Source of the DNA: Tricholoma matsutake
Lineage: Eukaryota; Basidiomycota; Agaricomycetes; Agaricales; Tricholomataceae
Length of the DNA: 64,000 bases
NCBI GenBank assembly: GCA_026075535.2
Contig: AP026543.1
Location: 4,650,001-4,714,000, forward strand
Direction of reading: 5' to 3'
Program-made: the position numbers and the translations under genes
Shown here: one piece after another, positions 22,505 to 34,644 of the stretch
Layout of the letters: every line of letters begins with the position of its first letter
How positions within the stretch are numbered: the stretch's first letter is position 1
Notes under the pieces: model-generated
The model's input: the letters and a program-made list of their open reading frames with translations, nothing else
Told to the model about the DNA's origin: nothing
The model's database searches: none

Positions 22505-23614
22505 ATGAAGTCCACCTACCTAGGTGCAGACACAACGTCTTTCAGACAAAGCCCAGACAGACCTCCAACCGGAGCATCATCATCAGGAAGAACCCCGTGG
22601 TATAGATACCAGGGTCGACTAGTACAATACTCGGAACCAGCACAGAAGTGGTTCTCAAAGAGAACCAGTGACAAAGAACCCCGATACCTCGACGAAGAGG
22701 ACTTTAGATCCCTCGATACAGAAGAAACCCCAGAACGAGACCCATTCTCCTTATCCAACGACAACGCCAACATGTCCACCGAACTGACCAAGGAGATCAG
22801 GATACAAACCCCCTCCGACTTCACAGGGGACCGAACTAGAACTGCGAAGTTCTTACAAGAAGTAAAACTCTATCTGAGAGTGAACCATGGAATCTACGAC
22901 ACTGATGAGAAGAAAATCATCTTCGCATTGTCATTTATGAACAGAGGAACCACCGCGCCCTGGGCACAGACATGGGCAGAAAGAGAGGACCTAGGAACTT
23001 GGTCAGCCTTTGAATCAGCGCTCAAGACAGCATTCACACCAATTGATGAAGCTGGCAGGGCCAGAACTGAGATGAAGACATTGAAGCAGGGACAGGACCT
23101 GGAGGACTACATTGCACAGTTCCGAATCCTGTGAGAGAAGGCGGGAATCAATGATGACACTGCCCTCATTGAACTCTTTATGGATGGGTTGAACCCCAAG
23201 CTCCTCGAAAGAGTTTTCAACATGGAAACGATCCCTACGGCCTTGGAAGGAATGATCAATGCTGCCTCCAAGTACGATGGACAGTGGAGGAGAGCAAAAG
23301 CCATAACAGGAAGGCTGCAGGAGGCTTTGACAAGGAAGCTACCAAGCTCTAAAGCAAAAGAGACCCCACTGGAGATCAACTGACTCTCCTATCAGGAGAA
23401 GATTGAACACATGAAGAAAGGGTTGTGCTTTGTGTGCCACCAGCCCAGACACAGAGCAACCGAACACAAGAAAGGGGAAAAGAGGACCGAGGACCAGCCA
23501 TCCCCAAAGAATAAAGGAAAGGAAGCCTACTCTAGGATCTGAGCAATCATAGGAGAACTAGATGAAGAAGAGAAGAAAGAAGCTCTCGCCGCAATTGAGG
23601 ACGAGGGTTTTTAA
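22505..23614 (+). pseudogene. gag: gag of element B
   Basis: Same protein as in A: YRYQGRLVQYSEPAQKWF, TPSDFTGDRTRTAKF, and a zinc knuckle CFVCHQPRHRATEH in which Gly is replaced by Arg. Three TGA codons interrupt it (23132, 23381 and about 23540). Element A has CGA at each of these positions. The frame ends with GGT TTT TAA at 23612, carrying the same slippery site as A. The ATG at 22505 is 18 nt after the LTR end. Confidence 0.88.
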
Positions 23615-23646
23615 AGAGGTGGCCTGCCTCGATGCCAGGTACCACC
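23605..23646 (+). promoter_or_regulatory. -1 frameshift signal, gag to protease (element B)
   Basis: GGGTTTT at 23605-23611, 6-nt spacer, then the same GGTGGCCTG/CAGG-TA-CCACC stem-loop as in A. Confidence 0.8.
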
Positions 23647-25134
23647 AAACTTTCCGTCTGCTCTGTACTACTGGCCACTTTGAAAAATCAATCTATGCAT
23701 TTAGATGTCAAAGTGGCAGGGACAGGCAGAGGAAAAGACATCGAAACCGAAGCCCTACTCGACTCAGGAGCAGGAGGGATATTCATGAGCCATGAATTCG
23801 CAGAAAGCAGTGGATTTGAATTGCACCCCCTGGAAAGGGTAATCAGAGTCAAGAATGTGGATGGAACCCCGAACAAGAGAGGGGAAATCTCCCACTATGC
23901 CAGAGGACTCTTAACAATCAACGGAAGGACTTTCCCAATGACCTTCCTGATTGCAGGACTGGGAAAGGAATCAATCATCCTAGGTCTGCCATGGCTCAGA
24001 AGAATCAACCCAGTGATCAACTAGAAGATTGGAACCTTCCAGTTCAGGATGAAGGACGAGACTTACCCAGAGTTGTCATATGGGAAAGGAAGAACCCTTA
24101 TCGGAAGGGTGCAAACCGAGAAACCCAATGAAGGGTACCTATCATGGCGCCAGAGGGGAACCAAAAAGAAGAAGGACCCCTTTGACATGACGAAAGAAGA
24201 GCAACAGGCATGGTGCCGAAAGATTGTCGCCAAAGGACAAGAAAAGCTCGCCCTCAAGAAGAAGACTGCCGAGGAAGAACGAGCACAATGGAAAAGGGTG
24301 GCCACCAGAGAACTGGAGAGACTGGCTGCCAGAAAAGAAGAAGAACGACTGGCACTGGCCCAAATAGTTGTGAAAGCAAGGGAAAAGATAGCCCTGAAAG
24401 GCAAGAAAGAAGAGCTGGCGAAAGAAGAACGCCGAGAGCTATGCCAAAGAGTTGTTGCCAAGGCGAAACTGATGGGAGGAGTCCTCCACAAAGAACCAAG
24501 AAGAAGCAAGACGCCCAAAGCGACGATCGAAGAAATCAATGATGAAGAGATCGCGATTACGACTCTTCAAGATGCAGAGCCCATTGGGCCACAGGATGAA
24601 GAAGACACTGGGAAGGAAAACCCAGCACTGGCAAATCATGAACAGGCAACAGAACAGGCAATGGAACAGGCAACGGAACGGACACCCGAACAAGAAATTG
24701 CAGATGATGAACTACTGATCGCCTACATTCGAGGAGAACCTGTCATTGGAATATTTGAACCGGCTAAGACGCCACTGACAGAGGAGTACAACGAGCCAAA
24801 ATACGGATACTCCCAGAAGACAAAGACAATCTCTCAAATCGTGAAGGCAAAAGGATCACTGCGATATGCATATGGACAGAATATCTGGATTAGGGCAAAA
24901 ACATTGGTCTCACAACACCTGACACATAAGAAGGAAGGAGACCCCGAACAGAAGACCCTAGACGAACTACTCCCAAACAGTATAAGGAGTACCAACAGAT
25001 ATTCGAAAAGGAAGCATCGGAAAGATTCCCAGAATCAAGACCCTGGGATCATGCGATTGAACTTAAAATGGATTTTAGGCAAAGGACTGCAGGGTCTACC
25101 CATTATCGCCGGCAGAACAGAGGAAACTCGATGA
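23608..25134 (+). pseudogene. pol: Protease and linker of element B pol
   Basis: LLDSGAGGIFMSHEF protease with ILGLPWLRRINPVI, then TAG at 24022 (TGG in A). The Lys/Glu-rich linker is open from 24049 and includes EQATEQAMEQATERTPEQE. The zero frame runs through the CCCAAAC heptamer (24972-24978) and ends at 25134. RT is in the -1 frame. Confidence 0.87.
24972..24978 (+). promoter_or_regulatory. Second -1 slippery heptamer (element B)
   Basis: C-CCA-AAC in the protease frame, identical in position and phase to element A. Confidence 0.65.
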
Positions 25135-27867
25135 GTTTCTCGATGAAGACCTGAAGAAAGGATACATCTGACCATCGAAATCGCCCATGGCGTCGCCATT
25201 CTTCTTCGTTGCAAAGAAGGACTCAGACGCGCTACGACCCTGCCAAGATTACAGGTACTTGAATAATGGAACGATCAAGAACACCTACCCATTGCCGCTG
25301 GTAGGAGACCTGTTGGACAAACTAAGAGGGGCGAAATGGTTTACAAAATTGGACATCCGATGGGGATATCACAACGTCAGGATCAAAGATGGAGATCAAT
25401 GGAAAGCAGCCTTCAAGACAAATCAGGGGCTGTTTGAGCCAACGGTGATGTTCTTTGGATTATGCAACTCACCAGTGACCTTCCAGGCGATGATGAACGA
25501 GATATTCCATGACATGATCAGAGAAGGATGGCTTGTGATCTACATGGACGACATCCTGATATTCTCCAAGGATCAGAACGAACACCAGGAAAGGACAGAG
25601 AGGGTACTGCAAAGACTGGCAGAAAATGATTTATACCTGAAGCCGGAGAAATGCAAGTTCGACGTCCACGAGGTGGAATTCTTGGGTCTGATCATCTGAC
25701 CCAACGAAATTGCCATGGACAACACGAAACTGGCAGGTATACAGGATTGGCCAACCCCAACAAATGTAAAGGCAGTCAGATCCTTCCTGGGATTTGGTAA
25801 CTTCTACAGGAAGTTTATCGGACATTTTGCGGAGACAAGCAGACCGCTTAATGAACTGACAAAGAAGGACAAGATGTTCAACTGGACAACAGAATGTGAA
25901 CAGGCTTTTCAAATGCTGAAAAAGAAATTTGCAGAAGCCCCAGTACTGCTGATGCCAAACCCGACAAAGCCATTCACGATCGAATCAGATGCCTCAAAAC
26001 ATGCGACAGGAGGAGTGCTGAGACAAAGGGACACGAATGGGGACTGGCACCCGTGTGGATACATATTGCATGCGCTAACACCAACGGAACGGAACTACGA
26101 GATTTACGACAGGGAGCTACTAGCAATAATACGATCACTAGAGACCTGGAGACACTACCTGATGGGTTCAGAACACCCAGTGGTAATCCTGTCGGATCAC
26201 AAGAACTTGACGTACTTCTGAACGGCACAGAAACTGAACAGGTGACAGGCAAGATGGAGCTTATTCCTATTGGAATTTGACTTGCAGATCATCCATGTGC
26301 CTGAATCACAGATGGTGCAGAGTGATGCATTGTCACGGAGAGCGGATCACATACTGGAAGAGGACAATGATAATGAAGATGTCACAATGCTGCCGGAAAC
26401 AGTATTTGTGAAATTCATTGACACCGAAATGCATGACTTACTCGCAGGGAGTATCATGAAAGATGATCTGGAAAGAGCACAATCGAGGTGCTAAAGACCA
26501 AAGGAACACCACCGATAAAGTCGGCATTGGAAGACTGGAAGATAGAAGACGGCCTTCTATTCTTCCGAGACAGGTGCTATGTCCTGGACAATGGAGAACT
26601 ATGGAAGAAGCTGGTGCAAAAATACCATGAAGGAGTAACCAGCAGACACCCGGGACAATGGCAAATGACCGAAATGATCAGGAGAGACTACTGGTGGCCA
26701 GGGATGATGACATACATCAAGAACTACGTTGCTGGATGTGCAGTATGCCAGCAGATGAAGGTCAACATGCACCCAACGAACCCCCCGCTACAACTGATCA
26801 AATCCGAAGCGACAAGACCATTCGTGATGGTGACAACAGATTTCATAACCGACCTACCAGAGTCCAATGGTTATGATGCACTCATGGTCGTGGTAGACCA
26901 TGGGCTTATGAAGGGGGTAATTTTTATCCCTTGCAGGAAAACTGTGGATGCATTGGGAGTGGCCACCCTCTATCTAGACAATGTCTACAAACAATTTGGC
27001 CTCCCGGACAAGATCATCTCTGACAGAGATCCCAGATTTGCCTCGCAGCTGTTCCAGGAACTAGGAAGGCTGCTCAGAATCAAGCTGGCAATGAGCACAG
27101 CGTACCACCCCCAGACCGACGGGGAGACAGAACAGGTGAACCAGGAAGTGGAAGTATACTTACGGATCTTCTGCTCGAACAACCAGGAGAATTGGAAACA
27201 CCTCCTCCTGACCATGGAGTTCATGCACAACCAGAGAACCCACTCCGTACAGAAGAACTCTCCATTCTACCTCATGATGGGCTACGAGCCCAAGGCGATC
27301 CCACTCCCCTACCTGAAGACGAACATACCGGCCATAGAAAAACAAATAGTTGCACTGCAATGGGCCCAAGATGAAGCGAAGGCAACTCATGAGTTAGCCA
27401 GACAGATGATGGCGGAAAGAATGACAAGGCACTTCACCCTGTTCAAAGAAGGAGACAGAGTGTGGCTAGAGGCAAAGAACCTCAGGACGACGCACCAAAT
27501 GAAGAAGCTCACACCGAAAAGAGAAGGACCGTTCTCTATCGAGAAGGTCCTGAGCCCACTCTCCTACCGACTGAAGTTGCCAGAACAGTGGAAGATACAC
27601 CCGGTGTTCCACATGGCGCTCCTTTCCCCATATAAAGAAACCGAAACTCATGGACCGAACTTCCCAGAACCACCGCCTGATCTGATAGAAGGCAAATTGG
27701 AATATGAAGTGGAAGCGATCATCGGACATAAGAAGAAAGGAAGGACCATGCACTTCTTAGTGAAGTGGGTTGGATACCCAACCTCGGAGAACTCGTGGGA
27801 GCCCAAGGGAAGCCTGAACCATGCCAAGAAGATCCTGAACACATATAAACAGCGACGACAGCTGTAG
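24978..27867 (+). pseudogene. pol: RT, RNase H, integrase and chromodomain of element B
   Basis: RT has [19 protein letters not shown] and [11 protein letters not shown]. RNase H has [16 protein letters not shown] and [12 protein letters not shown]. Integrase (26488-27867) has an HHCC zinc site (YHEG, RHPGQW, GCAVCQQ) and the DDE core (TTDFITDLPES; DKIISDRDPRFASQL; the Glu after AYHPQTDGE). The C-terminal chromodomain has YEVEAIIGHKKKGR and FLVKWVGYPTSENSWEP, which marks the element as a chromovirus. Lesions: one-base deletions near 25076 and 26470, and TGA at 25169, 25697, 26219 and about 26243. Confidence 0.93.
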
Positions 27868-27951
27868 AACCCCCAAGACCAAGACACCCACTGAACCAAC
27901 CACGAAAGAAACCACAGAATGCTCCCCACCCCATTGACACTACACCTACCA

Positions 27952-28398
27952 TGAACCCCAGCAAGGACTGGGCGAACGGTCATCGACCAACAACCACTGA
28001 CAAACATACTCCCTGGCAGACCCGCATGGATATGCCCGCATGGGATTCCCTTCTGGATTACTAGGGACAACTGGATAAGAAGGATGTCCTCGACCTGTCC
28101 CAAATGCTGCCTCTTTGCCTGGAGGAGCACGAAAGCGGACTACACCTGGGTGAGGACCCAATACGAAGAATGGTGTTTTGAGGAAGAGCGAGATGGGGAG
28201 GACTACATCCCGGAGGACTTCTGCGTCGACCGGACAGGGCTTTGTCTGGGCATGAGGCCACTGGCGGGTGTGAACAGACCCCTGTGGATTGACCTCCTGT
28301 GGAATGCCCATTACGATGAAGAGAGCAGATATAGCCTGGCAAAGAGGCTCCTGCTCGGAGAACACGGAGAGTTGGGGACACTGCTGCGCTCCAACTGA
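27952..28398 (+). pseudogene. Extra ORF between integrase and 3' LTR of element B
   Basis: From ATG 27952 a frame (NPSKDWANGHRPTTTDKHTP) meets TAG near 28061. Further on, a strongly protein-like segment reads TQYEEWCFEEERDGEDYI, PLWIDLLWNAHYDEESRY and LLLGEHGELGTLL, ending at 28398. One frameshift is needed near 28150. I recognise no family. Element A has a different ORF in this slot, so this is a subfamily-specific 3' module. Confidence 0.5.
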
Positions 28399-28478
28399 TT
28401 CCCTCAAACCCAACGATCCCACCCCACCTCCTAACTACGGAGGAGAAAGAGATTTTGATTGAAGTCAGTGACTTTGAA

Positions 28479-28494
28479 GATAGAGAGAGGGTGA
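28479..28494 (+). promoter_or_regulatory. Polypurine tract of element B
   Basis: A purine run (GATAGAGAGAGGGTGA) directly before the 3' LTR. The same run precedes A's 3' LTR at 31136-31151. It would prime plus-strand DNA synthesis. Confidence 0.75.
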
Positions 28495-29147
28495 TGTTAT
28501 GATTTGTTATCTGGACCCGCAAGACCGGGCACTTCATTTTTCTCGTTCCATTCGACTCACGTCCGACGGGAGACGCTTTGATGCATGGTGACTCCATGCA
28601 CCCGAACCCACCCCCATGCATGCCGCAATGCGACAGCCCTTTGACATGAGGTCTGTGATGTCGGACACTCACAATCGACATGCTGTGCCGCAGCACTCCG
28701 CGACATCGGATGCCTCATGCAAGGCATGAGGCCTGTCTTTTCTATTGTTCTTTCTATTTATACTTGATAACAATCCTGCATTCCGATTGGACAATAGATA
28801 TCTTTGAACCGTATATAAGCTGTAGTAATACTGTCTGTATTCCTCAGCTTGACCTAATTCAATCAACGGTCTTAGACTCAACCAGAACACTCGACACTAA
28901 GGAAGCCCCTTAGTTGTGATACACTTGAACTCGACAGTCAGAAAGCCTCTGACTGTGATACACAAACCGACGGTGTACTCAGAAAGCCTCTGAGTATGGA
29001 CAGCCATGACGACTTGAGAAAGTACCCAAGTGAAGGCAGGAAGCCCGATACACTAGGAAAGTCTCCTAGTGCGATACAAGACAGTTGGAAAGCCTCCAAC
29101 TGTAACACATGAAGCCAAGGCTGAGTTAAGGACCTATAGTCTTAACA
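28495..29147 (+). repeat. 3' LTR of element B (653 bp)
   Basis: TGTTATGATTTG...CTTAACA, followed by the target duplication TGGAG. The hairpin array is conserved; the U3 repeat block is shorter than in the 5' LTR. Confidence 0.95.
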
Positions 29148-29152
29148 TGGAG

Positions 29153-30761
29153 CCTATTCCTATCAGAATTCGACTTGCAAATTGTCCATGTGCCTGGATC
29201 ACAGATGGTGCAGAGCAATGCGTTGTCACAGAGAGCAGATCACGTACCGGAAGAAGACAACGATAATGAAGACGTCACAATGCTGCCAGAAACAGTATTT
29301 GTGAAATTCATTGACACCGAAATGCATGACTTACTCGCAGGGAGTATCATGAAAGATGATGTGGTAAAAAGCGCAATTGAAGCGCTAAAGACAAAAGGAA
29401 CTCCGCCGATAAAGTTGGCATTGGAAGATTGGAAAATAGAGGACGGCCTTCTATTTTTCCGAGACAGGTGCTACATCCCAGACAACGGAGATCTACGAAA
29501 GAAGCTGGTGCAAAAATACCACGAAGGAGTGACCAGCAGACATCCGGGACAGTGGCAGACAACGGAAATGGTTAGGAGAGACTACTGGTGGCCAGGAATG
29601 ATGACGTACATCAAAAACTACGTCGCTGGATGCACAGCATGCCAGCAAATGAAGGTCAACACCCACCCGATGACACCACCTCTACAACCAATTAAATCCG
29701 AAGCGACAAGACCATTTGCGATGGTGATGACAGATTTCATAACCAACCTACCTGAGTCCGATGGTTATGATGCACTCATGGTCGTGGTAGACCATGGGCT
29801 TACAAAGGGGGTAATTTTTATCCCTTGCAGGAAAACTGTGGATGCATTGGGAGCGGCCACCCTCTATCTAGACAATGTCTACAAACAATTTGGCCTCCCA
29901 GACAAGATCATCTCTGACAGAGATCCCAGATTTGCCTCGCAGCTGTTCCAGGAGCTAGGAAGACTGGTCGGAATCAAGCTGGCAATGAGCACAGCATACC
30001 ACCCCCAGACCGACGGGGAGACAGAACAGGTGAACCAGGAAGTGGAAGTATACTTATGGATCTTCTGCTCGAACAACCAGGAGAATTGGAAGCACCTCCT
30101 CCCAACCGCGGAGTTCACGCACAACCAGAGAACGCACTCCATACAGAAGAACTCCCCATTCTACCTCATGATGGGCTATGAGCCCAAGGCGATCCCACTC
30201 CCCTACCTGAAGATGAACATACCGGCCATAGAAAAACAAATAGTTGCACTGCAATGGGCCTGAGATGAAGCGAAGGCAACTCACGAGTTGGCCAGACAAA
30301 TGACGGCAGAAAGAACAACAAGGCACTTCACCCCATTCAAAGAAGGAGACAGAGTGTGGCTAGAAGTGAAGAACCTCAAAACGACGCACCTAACAAAGAA
30401 GCTCACACCAAAAAGAGAAGGACCGTTCTCTATTGAGAAGGTCCTGAGCCCACTCTCCTACCGACTGAAGCTGCCAGAGCAGTGGAAGATACACCCAGTG
30501 TTCCACGCAGCGCTCCTTTCCCCATATAAAGAAACTGAGACACATGGACCGAACTTCCCAGAACCGCCGCCCAATCTGATAGAAGGTGAATTGGAATATG
30601 AAGTGGAAGCGATCATCGGACACAAGAAGAAAGGAAGGACCATGCAATTCCTAGTGAAATGGGTTGGATACCCGACCTCAGAGAACTCATGGGAACCTGA
30701 GGGAAACCTAAAACATGCCAAGAGAATTCTAGGAACATATAAACAACGGCGATGGCTGTAG
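29153..30761 (+). pseudogene. pol: Remainder of RNase H, integrase and chromodomain of element A
   Basis: Continues A's reading frame after B. FDLQIVHVPGSQMVQSNALS closes the RNase H/connection region. Integrase follows with RHPGQW, GCTACQQ, MTDFITNLPES, DKIISDRDPRF and AYHPQTDGE. The chromodomain has FLVKWVGYPTSENSWEP. One TGA (30262-30264) replaces CAA of B after LQWA. The ORF ends at 30761, leaving 390 bp to the 3' LTR. Confidence 0.92.
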
Positions 30762-30771
30762 AAGTGGAACA

Positions 30772-31151
30772 ATGCCCACAGGAATTGAGGTCCTTGCCAT
30801 CATCGTTGGCACAATCCTAGCTGTGGCCACGGCCCTGACCTTTGTATTCTGCCTCTATGCCATCTTTCGACCAAGACCCAAACCCCCGATTACAGACATC
30901 GAATTCTCCATTCTACAATGCCCTATGGAGAACCCATCTCTCTATGAGAACACCACCCCGCTGACACCACTGCCTGAGGCAGCATGAACCAGAAGAACCT
31001 GATTGTGGTCCGAGTTTGGACACGAGTTATTCCTCCATTGCACCCCTCGACCCCAACCCATTCATCTATCCAGACCACATCCAACCAGACCCCGGAGAAG
31101 GAATGAAGATATTATTCGAAGTCAGTGACTTCGAAGATAGAGAGAGGGTGA
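30772..31151 (+). CDS. Small membrane-protein ORF at the 3' end of element A
   Basis: ATG 30772 opens a 71-codon frame. Residues 6-31 are a strong single transmembrane helix (AIIVGTILAVATALTFVFCL), followed by the basic FRPRPKPP and a Pro-rich tail ending at 30987. In the +1 frame the sequence stays protein-like (EPEEPDCGPSLDTSYSS; PFIYPDHIQPDPGEGMK) up to the polypurine tract, so the original product was probably about 120 residues with one frameshift here. It stands where some Ty3 elements carry an env-like ORF, but no signal peptide, glycosylation pattern or family resemblance supports calling it env. Element B lacks it. Confidence 0.5.
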
Positions 31152-31856
31152 TGTTATGGTTTTCTGTTATTGTAACCCACAATGACCAGACGTATGCCAG
31201 CAAGACCAGGTACTTTAATTTTCCCGTTCGAATCAACTCACTTCCGATGGGAGACGCCTTGATGCATGGTGACTCCACGCACCCGAACCCACTCCCATGC
31301 ATGCTGTGATACGACAACCCTTTGACATGAGGTCTGTGATGTCGGACACTCATGATCGACATGCTGTGCTGCAGCATGTCCTTGACATCGGATCCTTGAC
31401 GTCAGATCCGTAACATCGGACACCTCATGCCAGGCATGAGGCTTATTGTTCTATTGTTCTTTCCATTATTACTTGACAAGGGTCTCGTTCTCCGATTGGA
31501 CAATAGACATCTCTGAACTGTATATAAGCTACAGTAGTACTGCCTGTACTCCTTAGCTTGACCTAATTCAATTAACGGTCTTAGACTCAACCAGAACACT
31601 CGACAGCTTAGGTAGCCCCTAGCTGTGATAACTCAAACTCGACAGTTGGAAAGCCTCCAACTGTGATACACGAACCAACGGTCTACTCAGAAAGCCTCTG
31701 AGTACGGATAGCCATAACGACTTGAGGAAGTACCCAAGTGAAGGCCAGAAGCCCAATACACTAGGAAAGCCTCCTAGTGCGACACCGATATAGTTGGAAA
31801 GCCTCCAACTGTGACATACGAAGCCAAGGCTGAGTTAAAGACCTATAGTCTTAACA
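31152..31856 (+). repeat. 3' LTR of element A (705 bp)
   Basis: TGTTATGGTTTTCTG...TTAACA. Differences from the 5' LTR are mostly C/T and G/A transitions. Followed by TTCAC, the partner of TTCAT before the 5' LTR. Confidence 0.94.
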
Positions 31857-31861
31857 TTCAC

Positions 31862-34288
31862 TGTCGAAAGGTATCCTTGATCGTCGTCCACTGGTAAAAA
31901 AGCACCTCCATAATTTTCAAATGTGAACCCTGGCTGAAAAGCTTGTTTCACCTGATACAAATCCCTACCTCTGAATCTTTATCCAACATGCTCCCCTCCA
32001 GTTTCATACATTCATGCCAAACCAGTGTGTACAAGTTGTCCTTGTTCATTGTAAAAGTAAATATCGTCTACGATCTGCTTCTTGGGCATTCCGCATTTGA
32101 ATGCGGGAACACAAATCTCTTGACGAATCTGAAGATGATACCCTGATACCAGAGGTTGAAGCTTGTCCTCAGGTGCCTGTGCCACATATAACATTGCTAC
32201 CTCTCCCTCGTGACAATATTTGTTTTGCATCTGATGACAATGGCTCCAGCTGGGGTGATTCTTCTGGCTGGTGGAATGGTGGCTCGATTAACAAACAAGG
32301 CATCAAATCCAATGACAATGGCTCTGGCTCAGGTGATTCTTCTGGCTGGTGGAATGATGGCTCGAATGGTCCTTCTGGTTGGTTGAATGACAACTCAAGT
32401 AATCGTTCAGAACAAGGCATCCCATCCAACTTTGCTCCAGATCGTAACCCTCTCAACGGTGGCCATTCCAGATGGCATACCTCACCCACACCACAGATTC
32501 ATTCAGCGTGGTCAGAAGGGATGCACAGTGTGCGGACACCTTCATCTCAGGATCAGGTGGAACTGGGTGATTTGGTAACTGAAGGCACGGTAGTGTTTTG
32601 GAAGCCTCCACTGGTAGCCTATGGTCCTCATCCTCAGCCACCACTGAAGAAAAAATGTCAGCCAGCCAAAGCTCTGTGGCAGAGATTTGTTGAGGTGGAT
32701 TCAAGAAAGGTACCTGGTTTGCTCTCACTTGTAAAAGAGGGTCAGACTGTAATGGTCTTGAAATCTGAGCAGAAGCAGTCTGAAGAGGATGCCGCCTTCT
32801 CTTCTGAGACTGAAACTCTTGAGCCAGAACCAGGCTGGCACACGTTGTGGGATTGTCATAAGCACCGTCAACTGACATTCATTCGACCGCGTGACCCCAC
32901 CCTATTCGTACATTATGACAGCTCAATCTTTGGCTTTCCCCTTCCTGAGATGGCCTTTGTTAAGAGCGAAGGCAGGCGAGGATTTCTCCTGATAAAAAGT
33001 CGTTCATCCTGGGCATACAGTCAGCCACATCCTACAGATGACAGTCAGGTGGGATGTGAACCAACTCAGGAAGAATGTCATCCCAAGGCTTTGCATCCAA
33101 TACTCCAGACATGTTCCCCGTGCCCCCCGCTTTCACCTCCTCGTGATGTGGTCAAAAATATAGCACATACCAATAGTCAAAAATCAAGGGAAGATGATGT
33201 AAACCAAACTACTTACTATGGTGTATCGAGTGCTATGGATATAGATGACATCAATCCCCAGATTACTTCAAGCAACCTGCCTATAATTGCCATGTCTCTG
33301 GATGTTTCAGCTACTGCTGAACAACTTCAAAACAATGAAGAAATGGATCCAGATGGAGATAGCTATCTACCTGACCTCAAAACCCCAGCCCTGCATACCA
33401 TGGCAGAAGAAATACCCACCCATGCAGATGACATGGCCCTCAGTGCTACCAGTGATGACGATCAGGTTTCCCTAGGCAATGATGAATGTGGTGCAGCCCC
33501 TGAGCCCCTTTCAGCAGCAGGTCAGTTTTCAATACATATATTTTTTTATTTCAGGTGACTTATGTTCATATTCAGACTTTCAAAATCCAACTTTCCATAA
33601 TTTGGAACAGATCCCCACAATACCATATTCCTCTGCAGTTTACCTGTGTTGTGGAGCAGCGAATAGTGAGACTTTGAAGGAGTACATCTTTGCGGCATGC
33701 GAGGCAAATTCTATCTGAGTCAGATTATGCTCTGTCCATCGTGATCCCATTCCTAGTCATGAAAGTGCACATCCTGGGTATATCTTGCAGTTTGTCGACG
33801 CAACACAGTCAGCCTTGGTTCATAGCAGACTTTTGATTCCAGGTTGGATCTATATACCAGAAGCCTTCGCTACCAAAATCATCTCAGCTGCAAGTGATGG
33901 TTGGATGTTAAGACTTCCAGCAACAAGTCCTGGGATGTGGATTGACCCAGCTTTCAACTTTCCTTCATCATCAGCATCTGAGACCCAGCCTTCCTTGAAC
34001 TTCGATGATGCCCAATTTCTGCTGCACAAGCCCATCTCCACATTACCACCTCTTCGGGCCATCACATCAACATCATCTGGAGCTGGTCCTTCTTCACTTA
34101 CAGGTGCTGAGTCAAAAATGAAGGCACGTCGGAAGCGGGGTACCGTCAAGAGGAAACACTCAGGGCATCACCAGGCTGTGGCTGACAAGTTTGGTGCATG
34201 CTTCTGGGACTTCCTTGGAACCATGACCACTGAGCAGTTTGCCAGCTGCACTCCCGCTCAACAGAAATACATTAAAGAACGCATGTAA
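31862..34288 (+). pseudogene. 3' part of the unknown host gene interrupted by element A
   Basis: The frame carries on from base 17209: SKGILDRRPLVKKHLHNF and QFHTFMPNQCVQVVLVHCKS, then a long open stretch from 32101 with Gly/Trp/Ser-rich repeats (SSGWWNGGS) and NDNGSGSGDSSGWWNDG. TGA codons at 31924, 31972, 32098 and 33675 each fit CGA. After an intron near 33524-33555 the coding shifts frame around 33730 and ends with VDATQSALVHSRLLIPGW, WIDPAFNF, RKRGTVKRKHSGHHQAVADK and QKYIKERM, TAA at 34286-34288. The C-terminus is basic. The whole protein would be about 1000 residues. I know no function. Confidence 0.8.
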
Positions 34289-34644
34289 ATAGCTAGACAT
34301 ATTCATTATCATCCATCCTGCACTTCACGACAATTCCAAAGATACCCTTATCTTCCATAGACTCGTTATATTCGATAGATTCGCTCAATGCTCAGGATTG
34401 ATATCAGTTGAAAGGGAAAACTATACATCATTGGAAAGATATAACCATCTTAATAGCTACTACCAGTAGTAATTATACTTAAAATTACTCATACTAGGTG
34501 CTTCCATACTCCAAGTCAGATGCCCATGAACATGATGACCACGTGACTCCGGGTAGACATCATGTTAGCAGTCCCTGTTCTGTATAGTACCAGACAACCA
34601 TTAGTATGATCAGTAGCAGAAGAATATCACTCACCAACCAGTTA
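34289..34644. other. Intergenic, no recognisable feature
   Basis: AT-rich, with a small TACTACCAGTAGTA palindrome near 34458. The 3' ends of two convergent genes face each other across it. Confidence 0.5.

Larger units (their letters stand above)
21756..29147 (+). mobile_element. Chromovirus element B, full length, nested in element A
   Basis: LTRs at 21756-22487 and 28495-29147. Perfect 5-bp target duplication TGGAG at 21751-21755 and 29148-29152. It is closely related to A in gag, pol and R-U5, but its U3 starts differently (TGTTACAATTTG or TGTTATGATTTG, then TTATCTGGACCC), so it is a sister subfamily. It inserted within A's RNase H region. Confidence 0.97.
17210..31856 (+). mobile_element. 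Chromovirus (Ty3/gypsy) element A, full length, split by element B
   Basis: The 5' LTR (17210-17963) and 3' LTR (31152-31856) begin TGTTATGG and end TTAACA. Flanking pentamers are TTCAT (17205-17209) and TTCAC (31857-31861), a target duplication with one transition. Order inside: PBS, gag, protease/spacer, RT, RNase H, [element B], rest of RNase H, integrase, chromodomain, a 3' membrane-protein ORF, polypurine tract. The coding region carries several TGA lesions and a 2-bp deletion near 20970, so it is no longer autonomous. Confidence 0.93.

Noticed and set aside
30772..30987. env gene in element A
   Set aside because: Only one transmembrane helix; no signal peptide, no surface domain, and the ORF is very short.
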